The notes under the pieces were generated by a model. That model did not search any database and had not been told where the DNA came from. It worked only from the letters and a program-made list of their open reading frames with translations. A stretch of 64,000 nucleotides of DNA from contig JACGWO010000011.1 in NCBI GenBank assembly GCA_034509735.1, positions 13,177,866-13,241,865 on the forward strand. The letters are read 5' to 3'. The translations under genes and the position numbers were made by a program. The stretch is from Sesamum alatum. Its lineage: Eukaryota > Streptophyta > Magnoliopsida > Lamiales > Pedaliaceae. How positions within the stretch are numbered: position 1 is the first letter of the stretch; each line of letters opens with the position of its first letter. Shown one piece after another: positions 23,035 to 33,299 of the stretch.

Positions 23035-23520
23035 TCGGCTTTCTGAAAAGAGTTGCTTGCACATTGTATTGAGGGGGCTTGGGATCCTCTATTGCAAACT
23101 ACTACTCCATCTCCTATTCCACTTATAGGAGATGGACATGTGGCAATTCATATATTAGGAAAATATGTTGTAAAATTTATGGGCCCAAAGAGAGAGAAAT
23201 AAAAAATTTTCATCCAAACAAAAACTTAAAAAATGTATATATGAGAGAGATAATATAGGTGGAATAAGAGATGGAGTAGGAGTTTTGTAAAATTGTAATT
23301 GGAAATGATTCTTTTTTATTTGTGGTTGCTTATAGGATATTTTCAATTTCATCTCATTCGAGTAGGACAAAACTTTATTTGTTTGTGGGAAAATTAATAT
23401 TTCTTAACTTAAAAAAAAAATATTTCAAGCACATCAAAAATAACTTTGATTTATTTTAATATAAAGCAACTGTCAATATATATGAACTTTTTTAGTACCT
23501 TGAGGATCCCAAGCCCATTG
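23035..23520. other. No gene seen; insertion specific to block B
   Basis: Holds an imperfect inverted structure: gcttgggatcctctattgca near 23,080 against accttgaggatcccaagcc near 23,500, with gagatggacatgtgg and gagatggagtaggag inside. It is probably a decayed inverted-repeat transposon. No coding sequence recognised. Confidence 0.4.
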
Positions 23521-23867
23521 AGGGGGGGAAAACAAGGCCATAATTGGCAAACAAGTTGTGGTTTGGATGAAACTGGTAAATTAAGAGAATAAATGTACAA
23601 TTCTTGCGACAGAACTAGCAAAAATAATAATAACAGGAAATAGAAATACTGCTAAAATTGTCATTTACAACAACAAAATATCGGCTTAAATGCATTTTTA
23701 ATCACTATATAAATTTAGACAATTTGATGTTTTCATCTTTTAACTTTTTAGGATGTATTTTGCTTCTGTAGTTTTAATTTTCATGATTTTAATTTTTTTT
23801 AATATTTTTGATTCTGCATCTTTTTAAAAATTAACTTTCACTACAAGAAAATATGATATTAAAATAT

Positions 23868-23868
<1 letters not shown>

Positions 23869-23931
<63 letters not shown>

Positions 23932-23952
23932 ACCCTAACCCTAACCCTAACT
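23869..23952 (+). repeat. (CT)n microsatellite followed by CCCTAA repeats
   Basis: About 30 CT units at 23,870-23,930 run directly into three CCCTAA-like hexamers (23,931-23,952). The hexamer differs from the usual plant telomere unit CCCTAAA. It forms the 5' start of the LINE and probably lies in its promoter or leader, not at a chromosome end. Confidence 0.8.
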
Positions 23953-24309
23953 CTAATGCCGGTGGCTCGTTTAGCACCGGTGGACTCAAGGAGGACGGAC
24001 CAGAAGGGTTAGATGCGGATGGGGACGGCACCATACCGAAGGCTTTCAACTTTTCAGCGTTTCTCAACCTTGTTCAACGGGTTCTGGATGATGGGATGAG
24101 GACTCTATCCGGGCCATCCACCTCTTGAAAAGACGATGGGAGGCGAAGTATGGGACTGATCTGGATGTGGCACCCGAGTGCGAGGACCCACCGACACTGG
24201 AAGAGCACCGTGCGGAGCCGACAGGACAGCTTGTCCTTGCGGCTGTACCTACCCCGAGACTCTTTGCAGCACAACGGGGCTCCCTTCGAATCCAATCCCT
24301 TTTAAGGCC

Positions 24310-25240
24310 ATGGCACCCTCGGTGGCGCAACCGGAAATCTTTATGGGTGGCGTCAAACTGAATACTGACGCCAACGCCACCATGCATGCAGAACAGTTTG
24401 TTGAAGGATTCCATAACTCCTCTCGTAAAACCCTAAAATATATCCCCCGGAGCTGCAGAATGGCGAGATTGTAGTTCGTCCTACTGCTACGATGGTTCAC
24501 GAAGGCGCCAGGAGGTGGGAGGCGACGGCGATCGGTTTCTTCTTGGGGGAAAACCCCCTACTTTCGCCACTTCAATGACTATGTGAAGTCTATTTGGCCT
24601 AGCGTGAAAGACGTCACAGCAACGGCGATGGGGTTTTATTTTATTCAATTCGAGTTTTCTAGGGCTATGGAAGATGTGATTGAAGGAGGGTTGTGGCTAT
24701 TCTAGGGTCAACCTATAATTCTGTAGAAGTGGAAACCTGGGATGCACCTTAAAAAGCCGGCTCTAACAGAGGTTCCTGTGTGGATACGATTGCACCATCT
24801 GCCGGTGGAGTTCTGGACGGAGGATGGGCTAAGCGTAATTGAAAGCGGAGTGGGGAAACCTTTGTATCAGGATGCGGTTACCAAAAATTACTCCAGGCTT
24901 GACTATGCTCGTGTTTGTGTGTTATTGGACTATGCGTCCGTTCTGCCTAAACACGTTGTCGTCATGTTACCGAAACTTGGTGGTGCTTGTGGGGACCTTG
25001 TAAGATTGATGTAGAGTACGAATGGCTCCCCAGTCGGTGTCCTACATGTCGTGCACTGGGACATTCCTTGGAGCATTGCCTAGCTACAAAGAAGAAGGAG
25101 GCGGCACAACACCAGTCAGAATTTTCGTACCTAAACCGTCACAATCTGCCGCTAGTGAGGGGATTCTGCCACGGTCAAGACGAGCTCCCCCTCTACAGCA
25201 TGAACGAGAAGGGAGGTAGGAAAGTCGGGAGAGGATAAGC
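24310..25240 (+). pseudogene. LINE ORF1: DUF4283 and zinc knuckle
   Basis: A nucleic-acid-binding ORF1 protein of plant L1 elements. It reads MAPSVAQPEIFMGG, then in other frames TLKYIP, GEIVVRPTATMVHEG, RRWEATAIGFFLGENP, and in the open stretch 24,742-25,014 TEVPVWIRLHHLPVEFWTEDG with LPKHVVVML. The zinc knuckle CPTCRALGHSLEHC (C-x2-C-x4-H-x4-C) is at about 25,037-25,080. At least four frame changes or stops are present. The DUF4283 assignment rests on the order of these motifs. Confidence 0.8.
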
Positions 25241-25364
25241 GGGTGGAATCTAAAGTGAAGGAAGTTGTTATCTATAATCCGTTTGATGCCCTCTAAGATA
25301 TGACGGAAGACGTGTCCCACCCCATTTCGAGCCCTAACAGCAGCAGCACGCCTCGGGGTTTCTC

Positions 25365-28300
25365 ATGATCACGGTGGCGTGTTGGAATGTAAGGGGTCTC
25401 AACAAAAGGGACCACCAATGTCCGGTGTCGACGCTTATTTCGGAATTCCAGTTATCTTTGGTCGGGTTGTTGGAGACTAGAGTGGCTCGCAATAAAGCTG
25501 GTCGGATTCAGACGGCCATAAAGGGGCAGTGGTCGTGGTTTATGGACTATAATGGTCCGGGGGATCGCATTTGGCTTGTGTGGGATGCCTCAGAGGTTCG
25601 TTTGGAGATTATAGAGTAAGACACTCAGTTTATTCATTGCGTGTGACAACTCGGCGGACAGTAGTATTTGTATGATTACGTTTGTGTACGCGGACAATGA
25701 TATGGGGTCGCAGCGTACGCTTTGGGATGTAGCCCGTCGGCTGGCGCAGGGGCTTGATTGTATACCTTGGATGTTGCTTGGCGACTTCAATGTCACACTG
25801 GATATGAGTGAAGTTAGTGGCCGATCCGTTGAGAATGTACCAGCCATGGAGGAATTTCGGGATTGCCTTCAGGATGCACGTCTCTGTGGCATGCTGGTGC
25901 GGGGAAATTTTTTCACGTGGCACAATCGTAGCCAAGGCGAGAGGAGTCTATGGAAACGACTAGATAGGGCTCTAGTCAATGAAGATTGGCTTACCATTTG
26001 TCCGAGCTCGTATTATTGTTGTGCCACGCCGAGAGACTTAAGATCATTGTCCTATGGTGGTGCATAGGACGGAGGGGCTTGGCGGGTCGCCCTATGTTTC
26101 ATTTTGATAATTTTATAGCCAAGTATGTCGGGTTTAAGGAACAAGTTCGGAATATTTGGCAGCATAGTATTTATGGTACCAAGGCCTATGCGGTAGTGCG
26201 GAAGCTCAAAGCACTTAAACCGGTTTCTCGACGACTTCGGAACGCAAAAGGCGACCTGGCTCGGAATGTTGAGGAAGCGGTTGCTTTCCTCAAAGCGGCG
26301 CAGAAACTCCTTCAGCGCTTTAGACACAATCCCCTCTTGCTCGAGGTTGGAAAATGGTGTCGTCACATTCATCTTAAGGCGGCAGCACAACACCGTATGT
26401 GGTTATAACAATGTGCGAAAATTCAGTGGCTTAAGGATGGGGACCAATGTAAACGATTTTTTTCCGGAAAGTGGCAACACGTCGAGCAGCTCAGAAGGTT
26501 TATCAGATCACAGTTGCAAACGGTGACCTACTGACTAATTTGGACCAGGTTACGCAACAATTCGTTACCTACTTTCAGAGGTTGCTTGGCGGGAGACGTG
26601 AGAACCACACCTTCGCACTGGCGCACCTCCGGCAGCGGGTTCGGGAAAGGCTGGACGATGGTGCTGTGGATGCTCTATTAGCCCTGGTTTTGGGGCCGAA
26701 AATTAAAAAGGCCTTCTTTGGTATTAACGAGAATAAAGCAGCTTTCTTCAAGGCCGCTTGGCCTATTATTGACGCCGAGGTTACGGAGGCGATCCAAGAA
26801 TTCTTTGCCTCCGGCCGCCTTGTTAAACAAATGAATGCAATCTTACTAACCTTAATACCTAAGGTCCAACTTCTGACTAAGGTGGAGGATTTTCGGCCGA
26901 TTTCCTGCTGTAACATATTATACAAGGCCATTTCTAGGATTATCGCACAACGTATGAAGCCTTACATGTCTCTACTGATAGATGAAACGCAAAATACATT
27001 TGTTCCTGGCCGCCGGATCAGTGATAATATTTCATTGGCTCAAGAATTGCTTTCATGCTTATAATCATAAGTATCTATCGCCCAGATGTGTAATCAAGGT
27101 AGACTTACGGAAGGCATATGATTCGGTGGAATGTGATTTCTTGCGAGAAGCACTTCTATTATTCCAGTTTCCTGAGAAGTTTGTTGGGTGGATTATGGAA
27201 TGTGTAACGATGACATCGTATTCCGTATGTCTTAACGGTCAACCACATGGTTTCTTTGCGGGAGCGCGAGGCCTTCGACAGGGTGATCCGCTATCGTCGT
27301 ATCTATTTGTGCTAGTTATGGAAGTATTGCACCTTTCCCTGTCTGCTCGGGTAGATGCAGACCCGTTATTCCAATATCATTGGCGATGTAAGCAGGTTCA
27401 TTTGGTCATGCTTTGCTTCACCGATGATTTGCTCCTGTTTAGCGAAGCACAAGCAGACTCGGTCCGGAGTCTGAAGGAGGGGCTTGATGAATTTTCAGCG
27501 TGGTCAGGTCTTCAAGCCAACTCAGCCAAGAGCCAAGTTATCTTTTCCAAGGCGGCAGCGCCATTTAAGGCCGCGGTCCTCCTGTGCTTGGGTTTCAGGA
27601 GGGTGCCCTCCCTATCCGCTATTTGGGAATCCCATTGAAATCGTCTCGGCTTAAGATTTCTGATTGTGCCCCCTGATTCAACGAATTGATAAGAAAATTA
27701 GAGGGTGGGAGGCAGTTGCTCTTTCGTATGGGGCTCGGATTCAGCTCCTCAAATCAGTCCCATCGTCGCTACATATCTATTGGGTGAGTGCCTTCTTTCT
27801 ACTAAAAGGTGTCATCAAGGCTATTGAGAAACCGTTCCGGCGTTTCCTCTAGTATGGCAATTCCTCCACAGCAGTGGCGAAAGTCGCTTGGAATCTAATT
27901 TGTAGTAGCAAGGACTGTGGAGGTTGGGGATACGTAGGGTGGATGTTATGAACGAGGCATTGATGAGTAAATAATTATGGCAAGTGATTAGGCTGGATGG
28001 TTCTTCGGTTTAGGTTCAATGGCTTCGGCACTACTGACTAGCGCACAAATCGATTTGGACGGCAAGTGACAAGCTGGGTTCATGGGGTTGGCAGAAATTG
28101 GTCCGACTACGGAGGAGACTCTTCCCAGCGGTTGAGTATGTTGTTGGAGACGGAGACTCTATATGGTTTTGGCACAATTCGTGGCTGCCGGGATGGCCGT
28201 TGATCGAGCATTTTCTTGGAGCTTTGCACATCACCGGTTTACCAGAGGATGCGTCACTTGCCTCGGTTGTTTCTGGTACGGGGTGGAGGTGGCCTGGGGG

Positions 28301-28920
28301 CTGGACATTCAACAGCCTCTGCCGGTTATACGTGGTGGATCGGATCAACTGCGATGGTGGGGGATTGCACTAGATGTCACAGTGAAGGCTGTCTACGAGC
28401 TGCTCCATGATTCCGGGGAGAGGATGCCGTGGGTATCTTTTCTGAGAGGCCCGATTAAAATAGCACGGAAAGTGTTCATCCTATGGCTTGCCATTCTGCA
28501 GCGTCTCTCTATTGGGGATAGGTCTTTGATTGTTGACGACGCGAAGTTATGCGGACCATGCGTTGAGGGAGTCATCGAGATCGATGCTCACCTTTTCTTT
28601 CAGTGCCCATTTTCGCAAGAGTGTGTATCCATATTGCGGCGCAAGGTGTAGTTTGCTTGGCCGCAAGCGCAATGGCTATCGGGAATTGATTGGGCTCGTA
28701 GGAGATGGAGATGCCGTCAAATCTGGAACGCAGCACAAAGGGCACTCTTGGCGTCTCTTGTCTACCATATTTGGAAGGCTCGTAATGGCAAACGGTTTGA
28801 GAATATCGCGGTTCATCCCCGCGTAACGGCTCAGCAAGTAATGGAGGAAGTGAAGCTTCGGCTACTTGGTGAAGACCATAGAGATAGCTTTCAAGCAGTT
28901 GCTCTTTTTCGTGTTTAGAA
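25365..28920 (+). pseudogene. LINE ORF2: endonuclease, reverse transcriptase, zf-RVT
   Basis: Starts MITVACWNVRGLNK (APE-like endonuclease). Next come LVGLLETRV and, at 25,672-26,060, LLGDFNVTLD and WHNRSQGERSLWKRLDRA. The reverse transcriptase reads KVEDFRPISCCNILYK (26,880), FVPGRRISDNI (27,000), VDLRKAYDSVECDFL (27,100), GLRQGDPLSSYLFVLVMEVL (27,270) and the active-site box as FTDDLL rather than FADD (27,418). The zf-RVT region at 28,390-28,650 has WVSFLRGPIKIARKVFILW. Stops and shifts split it into about eight pieces. It cannot make a working enzyme. Confidence 0.88.
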
Positions 28921-29816
28921 AATTCCCTGGCAAGGAGCTGTTTAGTTGTTGCTAGAGAGGGAGACTGGATGTACCTTTTGTAACTTTCTTTACATATATG
29001 CAATTTACATATTCCAAAAAAAAAAAAAAAGATGATATTAGTGACAAAATATTAAATGATAATTTTAAAGTTGTCATTAAAAATATATTAAGTGACAACA
29101 TTTTTTATCTTGTCATTATATAATTATTAGTGACAAAAATTGTATATAAAGTTGTCACTACTCATCTATAGTATTTATTAAAATTATAAAATTCATTATT
29201 GTGACAAAATTCATTATTTACAAAATAATAGCATTTATTAAAATTATAAAATTCATTATTGTGACAAAATAAACATTCTTGTCACTAAATATATATAATT
29301 AGTGACAATATCAAAATTGTCACTTGATTTTTTTGTTACTAATCTTCTATTTTCTTTATAGTGTTTGGACCACCCTTAATCTTATATTATGATTATTTTT
29401 TAGGATAAAATCAAGACATACGTTTTATAGCGTTATTTTATATATATATATATATATATGTATTAGGTTAGGAGAGTATTTTAATCTTATCGGCAAATCT
29501 TTGGAGTCGGTTGGATATATAACCCTATGTTAGAAAAGATTTTTAAATCCTTCCACTCTGATGATAATTATATTTAATATTATATTGCATTTGAATTGAA
29601 TGATTTGAAATTATGGATTCAAATTCTCAATAATAAATCTTTTGAATTTATTTGAAGAATTTTAAAATTTTCAGTTCTAATTTTAAATTATACTTTGTTA
29701 AATATTATTGTAATTAGTTTTTTAGAACAAATTACTGTTCTAATTATGAGTCTGGGAACATGTTGGTTCTAATTACGAGTCTGGGATCATTAATCGTATT
29801 CTAGACTTATTTAAAG

Positions 29817-30271
29817 AGGGTTAAATCTATTTTTGGTCCCGTAATTTAAATTATTGGATATTTTTGTTATTTAACTTTTTAGAGTTGTATTTTGATTCTG
29901 CATCTTTTATTTTTGTGATTTCAGTCTTTTTGTTCGCCGGAATTCACATCCACCGGCGATAAGGGTGAATTTCGACAAAAAAGGGACTAAAATTGTGAAA
30001 ATTAAAAAATACAAGACCAACATGCTCCCTCAAAAAGTTAAAGGACAAAAGTGCTGACGAAATGGGTCAATAGGAACAAAAGCCTCAATTTTAAAATATC
30101 ACGTGGAGAGACACATGCATTTTTCCGGCGAGAATGGTGCACTCCGACGAAAAAAGGACTAAAATGATAAAATTAAAAGATACATGACCAAAATGCTATC
30201 CTAAAAAGTTGAAGGATAAAAACAATCAAATAATTTAAGGTACGGGATCAAAAATGCATTTAACCCTATTC
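29817..30271. repeat. MITE, block B copy of the 10,458 element
   Basis: Begins gggttaaatctatttttggt and ends gggatcaaaaatgcatttaa. Inner caccggcgataagggtgaat and tatcacgtggagagacacat align with block A. Noncoding. Confidence 0.7.
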
Positions 30272-30891
30272 TTAACAATAAATCAATTATCCACATTTCA
30301 CCACAAAAATAAAAAATAAAAAAATGGGAGTATTTGCAAAACTTCTACTTTTATAAAAATGATTGTTGTTCAGAAAGTTAGAAATTAAATAAAAATTAAA
30401 AGTGAGTAGTATTAGAAAAAAAAAATGAAAAGTAGAAACAATTAAATTGGGGAGTGTTCGGAAAAAAATTCTTGTTAGAAGAGCTTAATTAGTAATGACT
30501 TGTTTATCCCCAAAACGAAAAACATTTTTGGCAATGAGGGTTCGAACTCCACGAACGTGTGAGATGTTGTCTACTTAATAGGAGGTAATTAGCTAGCATA
30601 GTTATTGTTAAGTTATTAGATATAATATATTTGATATGAATAATCGTAATCAATTTATTCAATAATATATAGTTAATCGTTTTCACTTAAAAAAGAAAAA
30701 AAGAATTGCATTCTCTGGTTCACACTTTAAGCAAACAATATTAAAGAGAAAATTATAATTTTGGTACCATAAGCTAGGGTCCTTACAATATTGGTATCAT
30801 CATGATTTAAAAGATAACTTGAAAAGGTACTATAATAATGAAATATTACAATTTTGGTATTTTAATTAGAAATCTAATTAACGGTAAGGGC

Positions 30892-31106
30892 GGGTTATTT
30901 ATTTATTTAATATTAAAAAAATAAAAAATAACAAAAATAAAAATATTATAATATATATAACATAATTAGTAAAAGTCGAACTCTCTGAGTTCGACTGTTA
31001 TCGAAATTTTTATTTTATTTTTTTAAAATTCTTGAAGTCGAACTCAAGGTGTTCGACTTCAATCATATGAAGTCGAACTCTCAGAGTTCGACTTCTACTT
31101 TTTTTT
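30892..31106. repeat. Left TIR of the MULE with three palindromes
   Basis: Palindromes at 30,974-30,996, 31,034-31,060 and 31,069-31,095. The last is perfect: 12-base arms GAAGTCGAACTC and GAGTTCGACTTC around a tca spacer. The same order is mirrored in the right TIR. They may be transposase-binding or hairpin-forming sites; that role is inferred. Confidence 0.85.
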
Positions 31107-31108
31107 AA

Positions 31109-31145
<37 letters not shown>

Positions 31146-31260
31146 GTTATTATTATTATTCCTACTACGCATATAAATGTAAAAAAATTAATTACATCAA
31201 AAAAATTATATTTAAATTAAAAAATATAATTTTAAAAATTAATTATAATAATTACAATTC

Positions 31261-33133
31261 TTAAAAATGACCGCCCGTCCCACAAGTGCGTCGGTGCCGT
31301 TGGCGCCGAGGTCTTCTTATTTCTTCACCCATATTTTGTATTGGTTCATCTTCAACATTATCATCATTATCTGCATTCATATGCAACCGACTTGATGATG
31401 TTGCAGAACTAGACTCTCCATAATCACGATATGCACCAAATGCTGGAAATGGAATTGGTGAGATGTTATATTTTGGTGCATATGTTTGACTCGTGCCAAG
31501 CCCAAGGTCAAGATCAACCTGTCCATAATAAGGTTGTTGGCTTGGCATGTATGAAGCTGAATCAAACCAATCACTTTGTTGGGGCGGTTGAGGCACGTAA
31601 CAATCTTCATATACATTTAGAGGTGTATGCACTGTGGATGAACCAGCTATATCTGCCCCAATAGTATCATCACTAAGTGAACTTGTAGACATTCTACTAC
31701 TGCTTCTCCTTTGTCTGTGGGACGTAGACGGAGCATTATCATGTGGCGCTGCTTGTTGTTCGGGCTGATTATCCCTCGGAAAATGAGAAAGCATTTCACG
31801 AAGTTCAATCATTCCGATACTAAACCACTGATGCATTTGCAAAGCCTCTTTGAAATTGGTTGGTGGAGATTGAACACTTAGATGAAGGGTCTCTGCATAT
31901 TGCTCCTGCACCACTTTTAAAATAATGAATTTAAATCTAAGAGAAAAATAGGTGTAACATGAATCAAGTTTTATTGCACAACATACCACATGTTGTATTG
32001 TTGGTGCATGTCCAGGTTGATAGCCACTCTCCACACGTCTATCAGTAGATGATGAGACGAATCGACGAGTTATTCTACCGTACCAATTCCAATATCCATT
32101 TTTTGTATCTCTTTCGTTGGAAATGGGTGGTCGCCGCACAATCGTTTCATCTCGTCTACCCCATCTGCTAACGTATATCGCGTGATGAGTCTCCCAGTCT
32201 GTGCCCCACGTGCTCTACGGGAAATGTTATGGAGGCTGAATTCCCGACTGTTTGTACCCTGTGGAATGTCTTGCCTCATTCCGAATTGACGAAGTACCCG
32301 TTCGCGATGATGCATTTCCACAATGGCATAAAATATTAGGGGACATATTGATGTCCACAACTGGGGGTTGAACTCATCTGAGTAGGCTAGAATGTTCTCC
32401 AAATTCATGTCGTACGGCTGCCAAAGAAACTGAAATAAAAGCAAATATGTTAAATTAGTGGGTAATTAATATTCATAAATAAATATGCATAACGATGAGT
32501 CTTGTTTACCTGATCAGCCGTCATGCTATCTAGCATATCTCTAAATACCCGGATAGTCCACCGTACAGTGCGGGTGAAGTTGTATTTTTTATTCCACGTT
32601 GCACCGTACGGTGGTATTGGAAGGAGTCGATTATTATAAGTTTGTATTGGCCCCATCGTTACACGTTCATCACCAAGACCGAGTGTTATTGGTGTGATAC
32701 GCGACCAAGCCCAAATCTGTAAAATAATAAGCTTGTGTCAAAAATAAAATATTGCAATAAGTTAGTTAATGAGAAAAATAAATATTTAATTTTACCTGCA
32801 GTAACTGCAACGGGCCACCAATTTGGGCTTTGCCTTTGGTGCTGGCATCACACATTCACGGTACAAGAATGCGAGCACAGCACTACCCCAACTATAGTTT
32901 CGGACGGCGTCGATATCCTCTAATTTCTGGACATATAGTAATGATACCAGATGCCCAGATGAATCAGGGAACATCACCCCACCAAAAAGAATTAATGCCA
33001 TACAACGTGCATATAGTACAATATTGGGGAACGGTGTGTTATCATCAATTCTGACCGGTGTAATGTGACGCAAAATTGCGTTTATGGACACACGCGAACC
33101 CCTAAGTTCCCCATCGTCTGGCGTGAAACCCAA
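31261..33133 (-). pseudogene. Plant mobile domain (PMD) protein, N-terminus missing
   Basis: PMD proteins include the host factors MAIN and MAIL1 and many transposon-borne relatives. Exons in gene order, with GT-AG borders: 33133-32796, 32716-32510, 32429-31987, 31905-31261. Visible PMD features are GFTPDDGELRGSRVSINAIL, VLYARCMALILFGGVMFPD, DIDAVRNYSWGSAVLAFLYR, IWAWSRITPITLGLGDERV, FLWQPYD, CPLIFYAIVEMHHRERVLRQ and the family tail RRTCGTGGHF. The N-terminal third of the domain is absent: the first conserved segment begins about 165 bases from the transposase start. Frameshifts occur near 32,840 and 32,110. The C-terminal exon is long, S/T/Q-rich and open. It was presumably acquired and mobilised with the MULE. 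Confidence 0.88.
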
Positions 33134-33299
33134 ATAAAGAGCACAATATTATCAAAGGTTGCATCATGAAGTGCATTCGGTTTTCTATAAATAGATATGC
33201 TCAACCTTATGAACCTCATCCCGCATTGGTGTAACATATCTTCTATTGAAAATATCTCCACACAGGGTTGTTGTGTTTATTGTAAAACATCTACAAAAT
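33134..33299. promoter_or_regulatory. Short divergent intergenic region of the MULE
   Basis: About 165 bases separate the first readable PMD codon from the transposase ATG at 33,300. It contains ttctataaataga (near 33,182-33,194), a TATA-like box that could serve rightward transcription. The missing PMD N-terminus suggests a deletion here, so the original PMD promoter may be gone. Confidence 0.4.

Larger units (their letters stand above)
23862..29031 (+). mobile_element. Full-length LINE (L1-type non-LTR retrotransposon), decayed
   Basis: About 5.2 kb, bounded by the 9-base duplication ATGATATTA (23,853-23,861 and 29,032-29,040) and ending in a 15-base A tract. It begins with a (ct)n microsatellite and a CCCTAA triplet, followed by an ORF1 region (about 24,310-25,240) and an ORF2 region (25,365-28,920) with endonuclease, reverse transcriptase and zf-RVT parts. 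Multiple stops and frameshifts show it is inactive. The duplication and the intact 5' end argue for a complete target-primed insertion. Confidence 0.9.
23839..29363. mobile_element. CACTA-type MITE interrupted by a LINE
   Basis: It starts CACTACAAGAAAATATGATA and ends ATTTTCTTTATAGTG. TTT flanks both sides (23,836-23,838 and 29,364-29,366). Without the LINE it would be about 346 bases (23,839-23,861 plus 29,041-29,363), with a body of repeated gtgacaa. Blocks A (near 9,995) and C (near 56,580) have the uninterrupted site (gactaccctt preceded by attttg), so it inserted after the duplication. Confidence 0.85.
22444..30880. repeat. Block B: SCPL upstream region, copy 2 of 3
   Basis: It follows block A landmark by landmark (attacaatagaaaatttggt at 22,475; the 22,718 MITE; cgacagaactagcaaaaat at 23,608; atcggcttaaatgcattttt at 23,682; ggaccacccttaatctta at 29,368; the 29,817 MITE; the gagaaaatta element end at 30,746). 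It is lengthened by the LINE and shortened by lack of the 7745-9687 element. Confidence 0.85.

Noticed and set aside
23931..23952. Interstitial telomere
   Set aside because: Only three hexamers, not the plant heptamer, and inside the LINE boundary set by its target duplication.
23831..24067. Minus-strand ORF with Arg-Glu repeats and the plus-strand Leu-Ser counterpart
   Set aside because: Direct translation of the (ct)n microsatellite.
28572..29003. 143-codon minus-strand ORF
   Set aside because: Antisense shadow of the LINE ORF2 3' region; no motif.
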